Positions 7,897-16,312 of a DNA stretch of 64,000 bases are shown here, one piece after another (position 1 is the first letter of the stretch; every line of letters begins with the position of its first letter). Under the pieces are notes generated by a model that saw only the letters and a program-made list of their open reading frames with translations, did not search any database and was not told the origin of the DNA. The DNA comes from Cytobacillus oceanisediminis (GTDB taxonomy: Bacteria; Bacillota; Bacilli; Bacillales; Cytobacillaceae): NCBI RefSeq assembly GCF_022811925.1, contig NZ_CP065511.1, positions 644,001 to 708,000 on the forward strand. Reading direction: 5' to 3'. The translations under genes and the position numbers were made by a program.

Positions 7897-9099
7897 ATGC
7901 AGTTGATAAAGGATGTAAAAGAGACTTTGTGGACAAAGTCTTTCATTATGCTGATGGTCGGGAATTTATTTGTCTTTATGTCGTTTCAGATGCTGATTCC
8001 AACACTGCCTCCATATATAAAGTCCATAGGAGCAACTGGTCTTGAAATTGGGCTGGTTACGGCGCTGTTTTCGATTGGAGCCGTTTTGAGCAGGCCTTTC
8101 ATCGGATTCATGCTTGAATATAGAGCAAGGAAGCAGCTGGTGCTGATTGGGGCAGCGGCGCTTCTGGCCATAACGGTTATTTATCCGCTGTCAAGCGTGG
8201 TGATGATTTTTCTGCTGTTCCGATTCATCCACGGGCTCGCTTGGGGATGGTCAACTACTGTGAACGGGACAGCAGCTGTAGATGTAGTGCCTAATTCCCG
8301 TCTTGGAGAGGGAATGGGTTACTATGGCCTCAGCGTTACGATCGGGATGATCATCGCTCCGAGTCTTGGAATCTATCTATATCAGATTACCTCTTTTACC
8401 AACCTTATTTATATCTCGAGTGTGCTTGGCGTAATTGCTATTGGGCTCCTATCCATTGTTCGCTACGAAACGCCTGCAGCTGTTCTGGAAACAAGGAAAG
8501 AGGATCTGAAATTTTCTTACTTAGGCTCTTTAATCGAAAAATCCAGCTGGTTTCCTGCCTTTATTACGATTATTGTGACATTTGGGTATGGTTCCATCGT
8601 AACGTTCATCGTTATTTTTGGAGAAGAGCGCGGCATTGATCAGATTTTCCTTTTCTACCTGTTCAATGCGATCATGGCATCGCTATCGAGGCCGATTGCC
8701 GGGAAGTGGTTTGACCAGCGGGGGCCAAAGGGACTTGTACTGCTTTGCACGTTCTTGACCTTTATCGGCATGTGGGTACTTTCTTTCGCTCATTCGAATT
8801 TGTTTATTATCATAAGCGGAATTTTGTTCGGAATTGGCTTTGGATCATTGATTCCTACTCTGCAGTCATGGACGCTGTCGATGACACCACCCAACCGCCG
8901 GGGTGTGGCAAATGGAATGTTCTTCTCATCCATAGACCTTGGCATTGGACTAAGCGGCCTTGTGTTTGGGGTGCTTGCACAGTTTGTGGAAACGGCAGCA
9001 CTATTCCAAATATCAAGTGTGTTCCTGATTCTTGGCATGGCTGTTACAATCCTCTATGGCAGACGGCGCTCAGCCGCCCGCCCGCAGCAAGCCTCTTAA
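7897..9099 (+). CDS. MFS transporter, 12 TM (400 aa)
   Basis: Major facilitator superfamily exporter, probably a proton antiporter of the YwoG-like drug efflux type. About 12 transmembrane helices are visible. The family signatures are present: IPTLPPYIKSIGATGLEIGLVTALFSIGAVLSRPFIG in TM1-2, the charged loop EYRARKQLVLIG between TM2 and TM3, and a second-half loop GKWFDQRGPKGLVL. The protein ends with a short basic tail. Start ATG 7897 is preceded by a purine-rich AAAGGAAAGCGGGGG. It stands alone with its own terminator. Substrate unknown. Confidence 0.88.
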   Translation: MQLIKDVKETLWTKSFIMLMVGNLFVFMSFQMLIPTLPPYIKSIGATGLEIGLVTALFSIGAVLSRPFIGFMLEYRARKQLVLIGAAALLAITVIYPLSSVVMIFLLFRFIHGLAWGWSTTVNGTAAVDVVPNSRLGEGMGYYGLSVTIGMIIAPSLGIYLYQITSFTNLIYISSVLGVIAIGLLSIVRYETPAAVLETRKEDLKFSYLGSLIEKSSWFPAFITIIVTFGYGSIVTFIVIFGEERGIDQIFLFYLFNAIMASLSRPIAGKWFDQRGPKGLVLLCTFLTFIGMWVLSFAHSNLFIIISGILFGIGFGSLIPTLQSWTLSMTPPNRRGVANGMFFSSIDLGIGLSGLVFGVLAQFVETAALFQISSVFLILGMAVTILYGRRRSAARPQQAS

Positions 9100-9106
9100 T
9101 GAAGAA

Positions 9107-9155
9107 TGAAAACTGGCAGGCAGGAATATATATTTCTGTCAGCCAGTTTTTATTT
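9107..9155 (+). terminator. Intrinsic terminator of the MFS gene
   Basis: AAAACTGGC pairs with GCCAGTTTTT around an inner stem, with a T tail. Confidence 0.7.
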
Positions 9156-9440
9156 TGATTTGGGGTGGTATTAATAAATAGAAGCTGGTTCCAACTATTA
9201 AGAATATTACACAGGAATACAGTAATGTTTCAAAAATGATAGAGAAATGAAATTTTTTGCAGAAAAATTTTTGCTACAATATAAGGATAAAGGATGAAAA
9301 TTGGCGCATTATGCGTTTTTTTATAAAAGCATGCTGAGAAAGCCCTATGAAATTAGGAAATCAGCAGGCTGTTCAATAAAATTCTTTTAAAAGCCGGCGC
9401 CTTTGGCGCACTTTTAAAAATAGCACTGCGGGGGATCAAG
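9156..9440 (+). promoter_or_regulatory. Leader and promoter region of the dynamin-like gene
   Basis: This 285-base gap holds no convincing gene. An extended -10 element TGCTACAAT (9272-9280) has no good -35. It is followed at 9302-9321 by a small GCGCA/TGCG stem with T7 that could act as an early attenuator. At 9384-9419 there is a strong inverted repeat in which CTTTTAAAAG and GGCGCC pair with GGCGC and CTTTTAAAA; it ends about 10 bases before the likely ribosome binding site of the next gene. This may be a translational or transcriptional control hairpin. Confidence 0.4.
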
Positions 9441-12188
9441 ATGACTTTAGAGAAGCAGCTAATCAGCAAAACCTTTTATGAGACCTTCATGGAATCTAAT
9501 GAAAATGTACATCCGATCAGGGTTTTGGGTGAACTGTATGTGGCTGAGCAGCAGAACGAAGTGCCCGATTTAACCAATATCCGTTTCGCCCAGGGTGAGG
9601 TGTATTTCCTTAACAAAGATTATGAAGCGGCCATTTTTAAATGGGAGAGCATTCCGAATGAATTGGCGCCATGGGCACAGAAAAATATGGCTGATGCCTA
9701 TTTTGAATTGGATTTGCTTTCAAATGCAGAGGACTTTTACAAATCCATTGAAACAGATTCAGAGGTGCTAAAAACCGAAGTGCTCCTTCAGCTGTTTTCA
9801 CTTTACATACAGCGCGGCAAGCTTGAACTGGCTGTTGAATCCATTAAAGATGCGGTCCGATTAAATCCGGATTATCCGGATGTGACCGATCTGGCACGCG
9901 GATTCTTTGAAGAACACAGCGATTGGGGAAATGCGGTGGAACTGGCTGTCAATGAAGCAATCAGGACGGAATCCCTATCCTGGTTTGAAGTTCTTCACTC
10001 GTATGTGGCACAGGGGCGTACAGCTAAAATGGAGCCAAACTATTTCAGTGAGGCGCTTTCGGTGTTGTACCGTGTGGACGAGGCTCATTTTGAAAGTTTA
10101 TCAGCGGCTCTGTGGAATAGCTACAAGAAAACAGATCTGTATTTCTCATGGCTGAAAGAATATAACCATCTTCTCCTGAATATGGAGCCAGGGCGCTCAC
10201 ATACATGGAGCCTGCTTTCCGAGCTTTACAAGGATACTTATTTTGAACTAATCAGCGGTAAGCATCTAATCCGGGACTTATCACACCTGATACCGAATCA
10301 TATAACTAACTGGGTGAAAATAGCTGCACCTTCGCATTCCCTTGTTTCAGCCTCGGCAGTGCTGGCGTGGAGCGAAATTTTCCCGTCCAATATTGATTCT
10401 TCAGCTGTCAGCGAGGCAGAAGGCCTTGTGAATCGCTCTGTCCGCTATCAGGATGGCCTTGAGGAAAGCTTCAAGCTATTTGAAAATGTCATGAAATGGG
10501 CGAAGGAAAAGGGCGTGCTGATGGGTGAACGCTTTGAATGGATGGTCCGTGAGCTCCTTGATTTGGATGCCGGGCATTTGCTGATTGCCGGTGCGGCTTC
10601 AAATGGAAAATCCTCGTTTGTGAATACTCTTCTCGGTGAAGAGCTGATGGGAGATTCCACTTCTGCTTCAGTGCTCTTCAAGGATAGTGATGAAGCGGAA
10701 ATTCATGCCGTTACGGACGAGGAAGTGCGGAGTATTTCTGACCTTGAGGACTTTAGGCAAAGCGCAGAAAAAAGCCAGCAGACGCTTATCCGCTGCAGAA
10801 TGCCTCTCGCCTTTTTACAGAATAATAGACTTGCTGTCATAGATACGCCAGGTCTTGCGGGGCAGAGTAAGTTCAGGAATGGTGTGTTCCAATATCTCCA
10901 TTTTGCAGACAGCATGCTGTTTGTCCTGAATGCGGATTCGCCTCTGACAGATAAAGAGCTGGATCTTGCTGTGAGAATGAGAGAACAGGCTCCGGAATTG
11001 CCTATTCATTTCCTTCTCAGTAAAATGGACCGGATTCCAGACAGCCAGGATGCCATGGATCTTCTTGATGAAACCCAGTCCCGTGTTCATACCTATTTTC
11101 CAAAAGCAAAGGTGTTTGCTTTCTCCGCCTATTATGAAAGCGAAAGCCAGCTGAATGATTTAGCAGTCTTTATCAAGTCGATGATGGATGGACGGAACCG
11201 GAAAGAAGAGCGTACAGCAAAGGTTCTTTACTATATTAAAAAATCGATCAAATTCCTTCTTGAAAAACGCGTTGAGATGGAAAACAGCTTGATTGATACT
11301 ATTAAATGGAACGAAGAAATGGTAACAAAGCTTAAGGGTGCCAACAATCAGCTGAGTGATATGGAAGAAGAGAAGATCCGGACGATTAAAAAGTCCTACA
11401 GCCAAATTAAAGATGAAATGAGACAGGATCTTGAGAAAAAGATTCCGGAACTGCTTCGGAATTGTTCAGAAATGGTGACTGAAGACAGTGATTTTGGAAA
11501 AATCCACACTGAGCTCAATGACGAAATGAATAATCGGGTACATGAATACATTGAAGAGACGGTTTTGCCGGATTTCCATGTGTCCATTCAGGAGTGGATT
11601 GCTGAAAGTGAAGGAGAGTTCAGAAGCAGCCAGGCATATCTGGATGAAATGAGCGAAAGCTTCAATGAGCTATATGGCGAGGAGAAAATCTCGCTGGACT
11701 GTGACTTCAGGGTTCTGGATGACTGGCGCCGCGACGCGGATCGAATGACGCGGGGAAGTGTTCAGCTGGAAAAGGCCAACATTCTAAACCGCTTTTCGCC
11801 ATCGCAGTTCCTGCTGAAGAGTGCAGGCAAGCTGCTTGGTGCGATTCAGCAGAATAAAACCATGCTCCATAATAAATATAAACAGTTCATTGAACATGAA
11901 GACTATAGCGAGATCGCAGAATTCATCACCAATAAATTCATGCAGCAGTTCGAACTTTTCGAGAAATCGCTTGAACGGGATATTAAAATGTTCTTCAGAA
12001 ATCCGTTCGATGTATTAAATCATACGGTTGAAGAGACCTATACGGACATAGCAGAAAATAAAGAAGCTTTAAGCGATATGCGCAAAAATCCTGAGATTTA
12101 CCAGGATCCTCTGACACTATTTGACCTGAAGCTCCGCCAGTTTGAATGGATGACTTCAGCAGGGGAAAGAGTTAAGGAATATCGTTAA
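9441..12188 (+). CDS. TPR / dynamin-like large GTPase (915 aa)
   Basis: Bacterial dynamin-like GTPase with an unusual long N-terminal helical region. Residues about 1-330 contain TPR-like repeats (GEVYFLNKDYEAAIFKWESIPNE, AQKNMADAYFELDLLSNAEDFY, SLYIQRGKLELAVESIKDAVRLNPDYPDV). The GTPase follows: P-loop GAASNGKS at 384-391, the G3 motif DTPG at 468-471 and the G4-type LSKMD at 526-530. Residues about 600-900 are strongly helical and coiled-coil, as in dynamin stalks. No transmembrane segment is obvious; membrane contact would be peripheral or through helix ends. Dynamin relatives bind and remodel membranes; in bacteria they act in membrane repair or phage stress. Start ATG 9441 lies behind GGGGGATCAAG. 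It stands alone with a terminator. Confidence 0.85.
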   Translation: MTLEKQLISKTFYETFMESNENVHPIRVLGELYVAEQQNEVPDLTNIRFAQGEVYFLNKDYEAAIFKWESIPNELAPWAQKNMADAYFELDLLSNAEDFYKSIETDSEVLKTEVLLQLFSLYIQRGKLELAVESIKDAVRLNPDYPDVTDLARGFFEEHSDWGNAVELAVNEAIRTESLSWFEVLHSYVAQGRTAKMEPNYFSEALSVLYRVDEAHFESLSAALWNSYKKTDLYFSWLKEYNHLLLNMEPGRSHTWSLLSELYKDTYFELISGKHLIRDLSHLIPNHITNWVKIAAPSHSLVSASAVLAWSEIFPSNIDSSAVSEAEGLVNRSVRYQDGLEESFKLFENVMKWAKEKGVLMGERFEWMVRELLDLDAGHLLIAGAASNGKSSFVNTLLGEELMGDSTSASVLFKDSDEAEIHAVTDEEVRSISDLEDFRQSAEKSQQTLIRCRMPLAFLQNNRLAVIDTPGLAGQSKFRNGVFQYLHFADSMLFVLNADSPLTDKELDLAVRMREQAPELPIHFLLSKMDRIPDSQDAMDLLDETQSRVHTYFPKAKVFAFSAYYESESQLNDLAVFIKSMMDGRNRKEERTAKVLYYIKKSIKFLLEKRVEMENSLIDTIKWNEEMVTKLKGANNQLSDMEEEKIRTIKKSYSQIKDEMRQDLEKKIPELLRNCSEMVTEDSDFGKIHTELNDEMNNRVHEYIEETVLPDFHVSIQEWIAESEGEFRSSQAYLDEMSESFNELYGEEKISLDCDFRVLDDWRRDADRMTRGSVQLEKANILNRFSPSQFLLKSAGKLLGAIQQNKTMLHNKYKQFIEHEDYSEIAEFITNKFMQQFELFEKSLERDIKMFFRNPFDVLNHTVEETYTDIAENKEALSDMRKNPEIYQDPLTLFDLKLRQFEWMTSAGERVKEYR

Positions 12189-12193
12189 ACATT

Positions 12194-12220
12194 AGGAAGG
12201 AGTTTTCCTTCCTTTTTTTT
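12194..12220 (+). terminator. Intrinsic terminator of the dynamin-like gene
   Basis: GGAAGGA pairs with TCCTTCC and is followed by T8. Confidence 0.85.
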
Positions 12221-12242
12221 ATGAAAAAAAATAGAAAAACAG

Positions 12243-12268
12243 GTTTGGTTTATAACGAATAAGGGTAA
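12243..12268 (+). promoter_or_regulatory. Candidate sigma-B promoter of the hybrid kinase gene
   Basis: GTTTGG (12243-12248), a 14-base spacer, then GGGTAA (12263-12268) resemble the sigma-B consensus GTTTAA-N12-15-GGGWAW. It ends about 100 bases before the rsbK-like start. A second sigma-B-like site stands before the rsbY-like gene of the same module. Confidence 0.45.
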
Positions 12269-12368
12269 AGAAGCTAGTCTATTAAAATCTTAAACTCATA
12301 AACGTGAACATGAAATTGATAACGGAAACAAAGATAAAGAAAAATTGGGGGAAAGAAGGAGAGAACAG

Positions 12369-15164
12369 GTGAGCTTTAAGAGAAAGCAAATAATGGGTTT
12401 GGGCCTAACCGTATTTTTTATGTTTATTCTGATGTTTGTCATTCTGTCTATGGTGAATGGAATGAAGGCAAACATGCTGGAAATAGTGGAGGATCGCTAT
12501 TATAAGGTAAACCAGGCTACAGAGATCAGACAGCTTTTTTACCAGACAGATCAGCAGCTGCTGAGTGTGCTCACCGACATAGAATCGGCCGATCCAGCCA
12601 TGACGGCTGAATTGATTGAGGCAAACCATGAAGGGATACAAACCCGGATTCTGAAATTGGAAAATGAATTAAATAGACAGAAATCCAGCCTGCTATTAAA
12701 GGAAGTAGAACAGGCTTATGAATCATATGCCCAAATGCAAAACAGCTTTATTGGATTAATGGGAAGCGGAGATGTGAATTCCCTGGAAGATCTGTACAGG
12801 GATGAAAGGGAAAACCGAAACTCTCTTCTAGTAAAGCTGGCTGAATTTAAAGAGTATCAGGAATCGATCATGGCTGATTCGCTGGAAAGTGCAAATGAAA
12901 CGTATAGCCAGTTAGTATCGACTTTGGTTGCTGCGGTTGCAATAGCCATTATTTTAATCGTCGGAGTGACGGTTTGGGTGATCAGAAGCACAGGCAGAAG
13001 CATCAGCTTAATTACAAAAGGGATTAAGGATATTGATTATCAAGACCTTTCTTCCATTTCAAGGCTGAATATCGAAACAAAAGATGAGATCGGTGAAATC
13101 GCGAAAGCCTTCAACTCTATGGCTGATTCACTCGAGAACTATTACGAGAAAGAACAGCGCTATTCGGCTGAAATCAGTGAGCAGAACTGGATTCAAAGCC
13201 AGGCTGCTGCGTTAGTAAGCATCTATAGCCAGCATGTGGCCATAGCGAATTTGGCAGATGATTTTATTTCCAGGCTGGCACCTGCCTCCGGAGCCAATCT
13301 CGGAGTCATTTATGTGAAAGATGACAGCGGAAGCAAACCTGTATTTAAAAAACAAGCTGCTTATGCAGATGGGGCGGAAGATGCAGGAAGAGACTTTTTC
13401 TTTGCCGGGGAAGGAATAGCAGGGCAAACAGTCAGGGATAAGAAAACGATATTCCTCCAAGATGTTCCTGAGGATTACAAGGTCCTATCAACTGGTTTGG
13501 GAGATGTCAGGCCGAAAAGCATCATGATGGCACCCGTCATGCTCAAAGACGAGGTCGTGGCAGTTGTGGAATTGGCAAGTTTGAGGCCATTCACTGATGC
13601 ACAGATCAAGCTCCTGGAAAAAGTAATTGAAACATTAGGAATAGCCATTACGAATATTTCAGGAAGAATGGAGATCGAACGCTTATTGGCAGAATCTCAG
13701 GCACAGACAGAGGAACTGCAGGCACAGGCTGAAGAGCTGCAGTCCCAGTCGGAGGAGCTGCAGGCGCAATCTGAAGAAATGCAGAGTCAATCCGAAGAGC
13801 TGCGTATGATTAATGAACAGCTTGAAGAGCGCTCCAGAGATGCGGAAATGAAATCCGAAGAACTTCAGGCTGCCAAGGAAGAGCTGGAGGAAAAAGCAAA
13901 ACAGCTGAGTTTAAGCTCAAAATATAAGTCAGAATTCCTGGCAAATATGTCTCATGAGCTGCGCACGCCGCTTAACAGCATATTGCTTTTATCAGAGATG
14001 CTGGCAGAAGACCCGGATGAAATCCTCACTGAGGAGCAGAAGGAGTTTTCCAAGGTTATTCATACATCAGGACAGGATTTGCTTACCCTGATCAATGATA
14101 TTCTGGATCTTTCAAAAGTAGAAGTAGGAAAACTGGAGATCAGCTTTGAGGAAGTCAATATGTACGAAATCTCGCAGCGTATGAAGCAGCATTTTACACA
14201 AGTGGCAAAGCATAAAAACCTTGAGTTTACTGTAAGCTCTTCGGAAGAAGTGCCGCCTGTATTCAATACCGATGAGCAGCGGCTGCAGCAAATTGTGAAA
14301 AATCTCCTGTCAAATGCATTTAAATTTACGGAAGAAGGTTCAGTAGCAGTCACTTTTGAAAAAGCCGCACAGAGCGATTTCTTTGGTTTGCCGTTATCCA
14401 CCTATACAGACGATTGGCTTAAAATAACAGTGCTGGATACAGGCATTGGCATTCCAGCAGAAAAGCAGCAGCTGATTTTTGAAGCCTTCCAGCAGGCTGA
14501 TGGAGCTACGATGAGAAGATATGGCGGAACGGGCCTGGGATTGTCCATCTCCAAGGAATTTGCCCAGCTGCTCGGCGGCATTTGCAAAGTGGAGAGTGAA
14601 GAAGGAAAAGGAAGCCGTTTTACACTGATCATTCCGAATCTGCCAAACGGCATGCCTGAAATAGAGGCAGGTTCGCTGGCTTTTGAAGAAGCTGCTGTAA
14701 CCGCTGAACCTATGGAGGAAGTGTCTGAGGCAGCAGAACCTCCAGCTGCTGAAGGGACTAGTGAAGCAGAGCATCAGCATACAGGTACCGAGCTTAAAGA
14801 TAAAACAGTCATTGTCGTAGATGATGATCACAGAAATATTTATGCGCTGAAAAATGCTTTGAATAAAGAAGGCATGAATGTCCTTACAGCAGAAAACGGC
14901 ATGCAGTGCCTGGATTTAATAATGGGTACAGAAAAGGTTGATATTGTGCTGATGGATATTATGATGCCGGTTATGGATGGTTATGAAACCATGAAGAGGC
15001 TTCGCGGACTGGACAGGCATCAGGATGTTCCAATCATTGCCCTTACTGCCAAGGCAATGAAAGGCGATAGGGAAAAGTGCATGGAAGCTGGTGCAACAGA
15101 TTATATCAGCAAGCCATTAAAACTGGACCAGCTGCTGTCCGTTATGAGGGTGTGGCTTTCATAG
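12369..15164 (+). CDS. rsbK: RsbK-like hybrid sensor histidine kinase (931 aa)
   Basis: Membrane hybrid kinase predicted to feed stress signals to sigma-B. Order: TM1 (about 9-30), an extracellular helical CHASE3-like domain, TM2 (about 183-205), HAMP, a GAF domain (about 280-430), a coiled coil built from EEL/EEM heptads (about 440-515), HisKA with FLANMSHELRTPLNS (His529), HATPase (DTGIGIP, GGTGLGLSIS), a low-complexity Ala/Glu linker, and a C-terminal receiver (VDDDHRN; phospho-acceptor Asp863 in LMDIMMPVMDG). I start at GTG 12369, which has AGGAGA six bases upstream; an in-frame TTG at 12345 has no good site. The CheR-like and PP2C-receiver genes next door reproduce the partners of B. cereus RsbK, which is why I use the name. 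No sigB, rsbV or rsbW is in the window. Confidence 0.82.
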   Translation: MSFKRKQIMGLGLTVFFMFILMFVILSMVNGMKANMLEIVEDRYYKVNQATEIRQLFYQTDQQLLSVLTDIESADPAMTAELIEANHEGIQTRILKLENELNRQKSSLLLKEVEQAYESYAQMQNSFIGLMGSGDVNSLEDLYRDERENRNSLLVKLAEFKEYQESIMADSLESANETYSQLVSTLVAAVAIAIILIVGVTVWVIRSTGRSISLITKGIKDIDYQDLSSISRLNIETKDEIGEIAKAFNSMADSLENYYEKEQRYSAEISEQNWIQSQAAALVSIYSQHVAIANLADDFISRLAPASGANLGVIYVKDDSGSKPVFKKQAAYADGAEDAGRDFFFAGEGIAGQTVRDKKTIFLQDVPEDYKVLSTGLGDVRPKSIMMAPVMLKDEVVAVVELASLRPFTDAQIKLLEKVIETLGIAITNISGRMEIERLLAESQAQTEELQAQAEELQSQSEELQAQSEEMQSQSEELRMINEQLEERSRDAEMKSEELQAAKEELEEKAKQLSLSSKYKSEFLANMSHELRTPLNSILLLSEMLAEDPDEILTEEQKEFSKVIHTSGQDLLTLINDILDLSKVEVGKLEISFEEVNMYEISQRMKQHFTQVAKHKNLEFTVSSSEEVPPVFNTDEQRLQQIVKNLLSNAFKFTEEGSVAVTFEKAAQSDFFGLPLSTYTDDWLKITVLDTGIGIPAEKQQLIFEAFQQADGATMRRYGGTGLGLSISKEFAQLLGGICKVESEEGKGSRFTLIIPNLPNGMPEIEAGSLAFEEAAVTAEPMEEVSEAAEPPAAEGTSEAEHQHTGTELKDKTVIVVDDDHRNIYALKNALNKEGMNVLTAENGMQCLDLIMGTEKVDIVLMDIMMPVMDGYETMKRLRGLDRHQDVPIIALTAKAMKGDREKCMEAGATDYISKPLKLDQLLSVMRVWLS
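13701..13803 (+). repeat. 21-bp in-gene repeat encoding heptads
   Basis: Five successive near-copies of a 21-bp unit encode heptads of the type QAQxEEL (TEELQAQ, AEELQSQ, SEELQAQ, SEEMQSQ, SEELRMI). They form the coiled coil between the GAF and HisKA domains and carry paired glutamates at fixed 7-residue spacing. Confidence 0.85.
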
Positions 15165-15245
15165 ATGGAACCTGGGGGGCACCAGTCCTGACATACTGAC
15201 ACTGTCACCATAATTTTATTCTCGAAAGTTGAGGAATGAATAGAA

Positions 15246-16061
15246 TTGAAAAAGGAAGAATTAGAGATAGATTTGCTTTTAAAGGCCATTTACGGTTTAT
15301 CCGGGTATGATTTCCGGCAATATATGCGCTCTTCTATTGCGAGGAGGATCCAAAATCGCCTTAGCAGGGATCGGCTGCCCAATATTACAAGTCTTACGGA
15401 GAAGGTAATACATGAAGATGGGTATCTGCAAAAGGTACTGAGCGATTTTTCAATCAATGTTACGGAAATGTTCCGGGACCCTTCGTTTTTTAAAGCTTTT
15501 CGAAATGAGGTTGTTCCGATGCTCAGAGAATTGCCTGAGATCAGAATTTGGCATGCTGGCTGTTCGACTGGAGAGGAAGCCTATTCCATGTCTATTTTGC
15601 TGGAAGAAGAAGGTCTGGGGGAACGAACTAAAATTTATGCCACAGACATCAATGAAAAAGTGCTAAAAAAGGCAGAGAGCGGAATGATTCCTCTGCAAAA
15701 AATGCAGCTCTATACAAAGAATTACATTATGGCAGGCGGAAGTAAATCATTTTCCGAATACTACACAACCGATTGTGAAGCAGCTTATTTGAATTCATCC
15801 CTGCTTGATCGAATGGTTTTTGCGCAGCATAATCTGGTGACCGATGGTTCTTTTAATGAATTTCATGTGATTATATGCCGTAATGTCATGATTTATTTTA
15901 ATATTGATCTGCAAAGCCATGTTTTTAATCTTTTTAATGAAAGCCTCAGCATGGGAGGGTTTCTGGGACTTGGAAGCAAGGAAGCGCTGAGGATGGAAGT
16001 GCCTGTATTTGAAGAAATCAACCTGCAGGAAAAGATTTTCAGGAAGATCGCTCCTGCATAA
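15246..16061 (+). CDS. rsbM: RsbM-like CheR-type methyltransferase (271 aa)
   Basis: SAM-dependent protein-glutamate methyltransferase of the CheR family. The N-terminal helical domain (GLSGYDFRQYMRSSIARRIQNR) and the VTEMFRDPSFF motif are typical. The SAM site follows as WHAGCSTGEEAYS (103-113), with ATDINEKVL for the ribose and the late CRNVMIYF motif. In B. cereus the CheR-like RsbM methylates RsbK and damps sigma-B activation; the position directly after the rsbK-like gene, with no chemotaxis genes nearby, points to the same role. Start is TTG 15246 with GAGGA upstream; the nearby ATG at 15237 is in another frame. The gene lies 81 bases after rsbK with no clear terminator between, so they are probably co-transcribed. 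Confidence 0.85.
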   Translation: MKKEELEIDLLLKAIYGLSGYDFRQYMRSSIARRIQNRLSRDRLPNITSLTEKVIHEDGYLQKVLSDFSINVTEMFRDPSFFKAFRNEVVPMLRELPEIRIWHAGCSTGEEAYSMSILLEEEGLGERTKIYATDINEKVLKKAESGMIPLQKMQLYTKNYIMAGGSKSFSEYYTTDCEAAYLNSSLLDRMVFAQHNLVTDGSFNEFHVIICRNVMIYFNIDLQSHVFNLFNESLSMGGFLGLGSKEALRMEVPVFEEINLQEKIFRKIAPA

Positions 16062-16215
16062 GAAAAGCGGAAGCGCCTTGCCCACAAAGGAACGCAGACT
16101 AAGAACGCCACGTCCTGTGGCAACGTTTGTATGACCCCGAGTCCCTAGGAGCCGCAGCTAGACAGCTTGTGACCTCGAGGGGGTAGGCGCTGGAGCTAGA
16201 CAATACTCGAAGTTC
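16062..16215 (+). repeat. Dispersed modular element, copy 2
   Basis: Begins AAAAGCGGAAGCGCCTTGCC right after the rsbM-like stop and ends GGCGCTGGAGCTAGACAATA. It contains the hairpin module at 16093-16130 (GCAGAC with GTTTGT outside, GCCAC with GTGGC inside) also found at 34980-35016 and 56322-56360, plus a GACCTCGAGGGGGTAGGCGC segment like that in copy 1. Confidence 0.8.
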
Positions 16216-16243
16216 AAAAAATTCACATTCTTATCTTTATATA

Positions 16244-16290
16244 AAAACAGAGTGCAGACCCTATTTGAGGGACTGCACTCTGTTTTTTTT
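16244..16290. terminator. Strong bidirectional terminator
   Basis: AACAGAGTGCAG pairs perfectly with CTGCACTCTGTT; T8 follows on the plus strand and TTTTTAT on the minus strand. It ends both the rsbK-rsbM unit and the convergent rsbY-like gene. Confidence 0.9.
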
Positions 16291-16312
16291 GCGAAAATAT
16301 TATGTATACACC

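Noticed and set aside
8745..9158. 137-codon plus-strand frame at the end of the MFS gene
   Set aside because: Out of frame inside the MFS coding region and its terminator; Cys/Trp-rich composition typical of a shadow frame.
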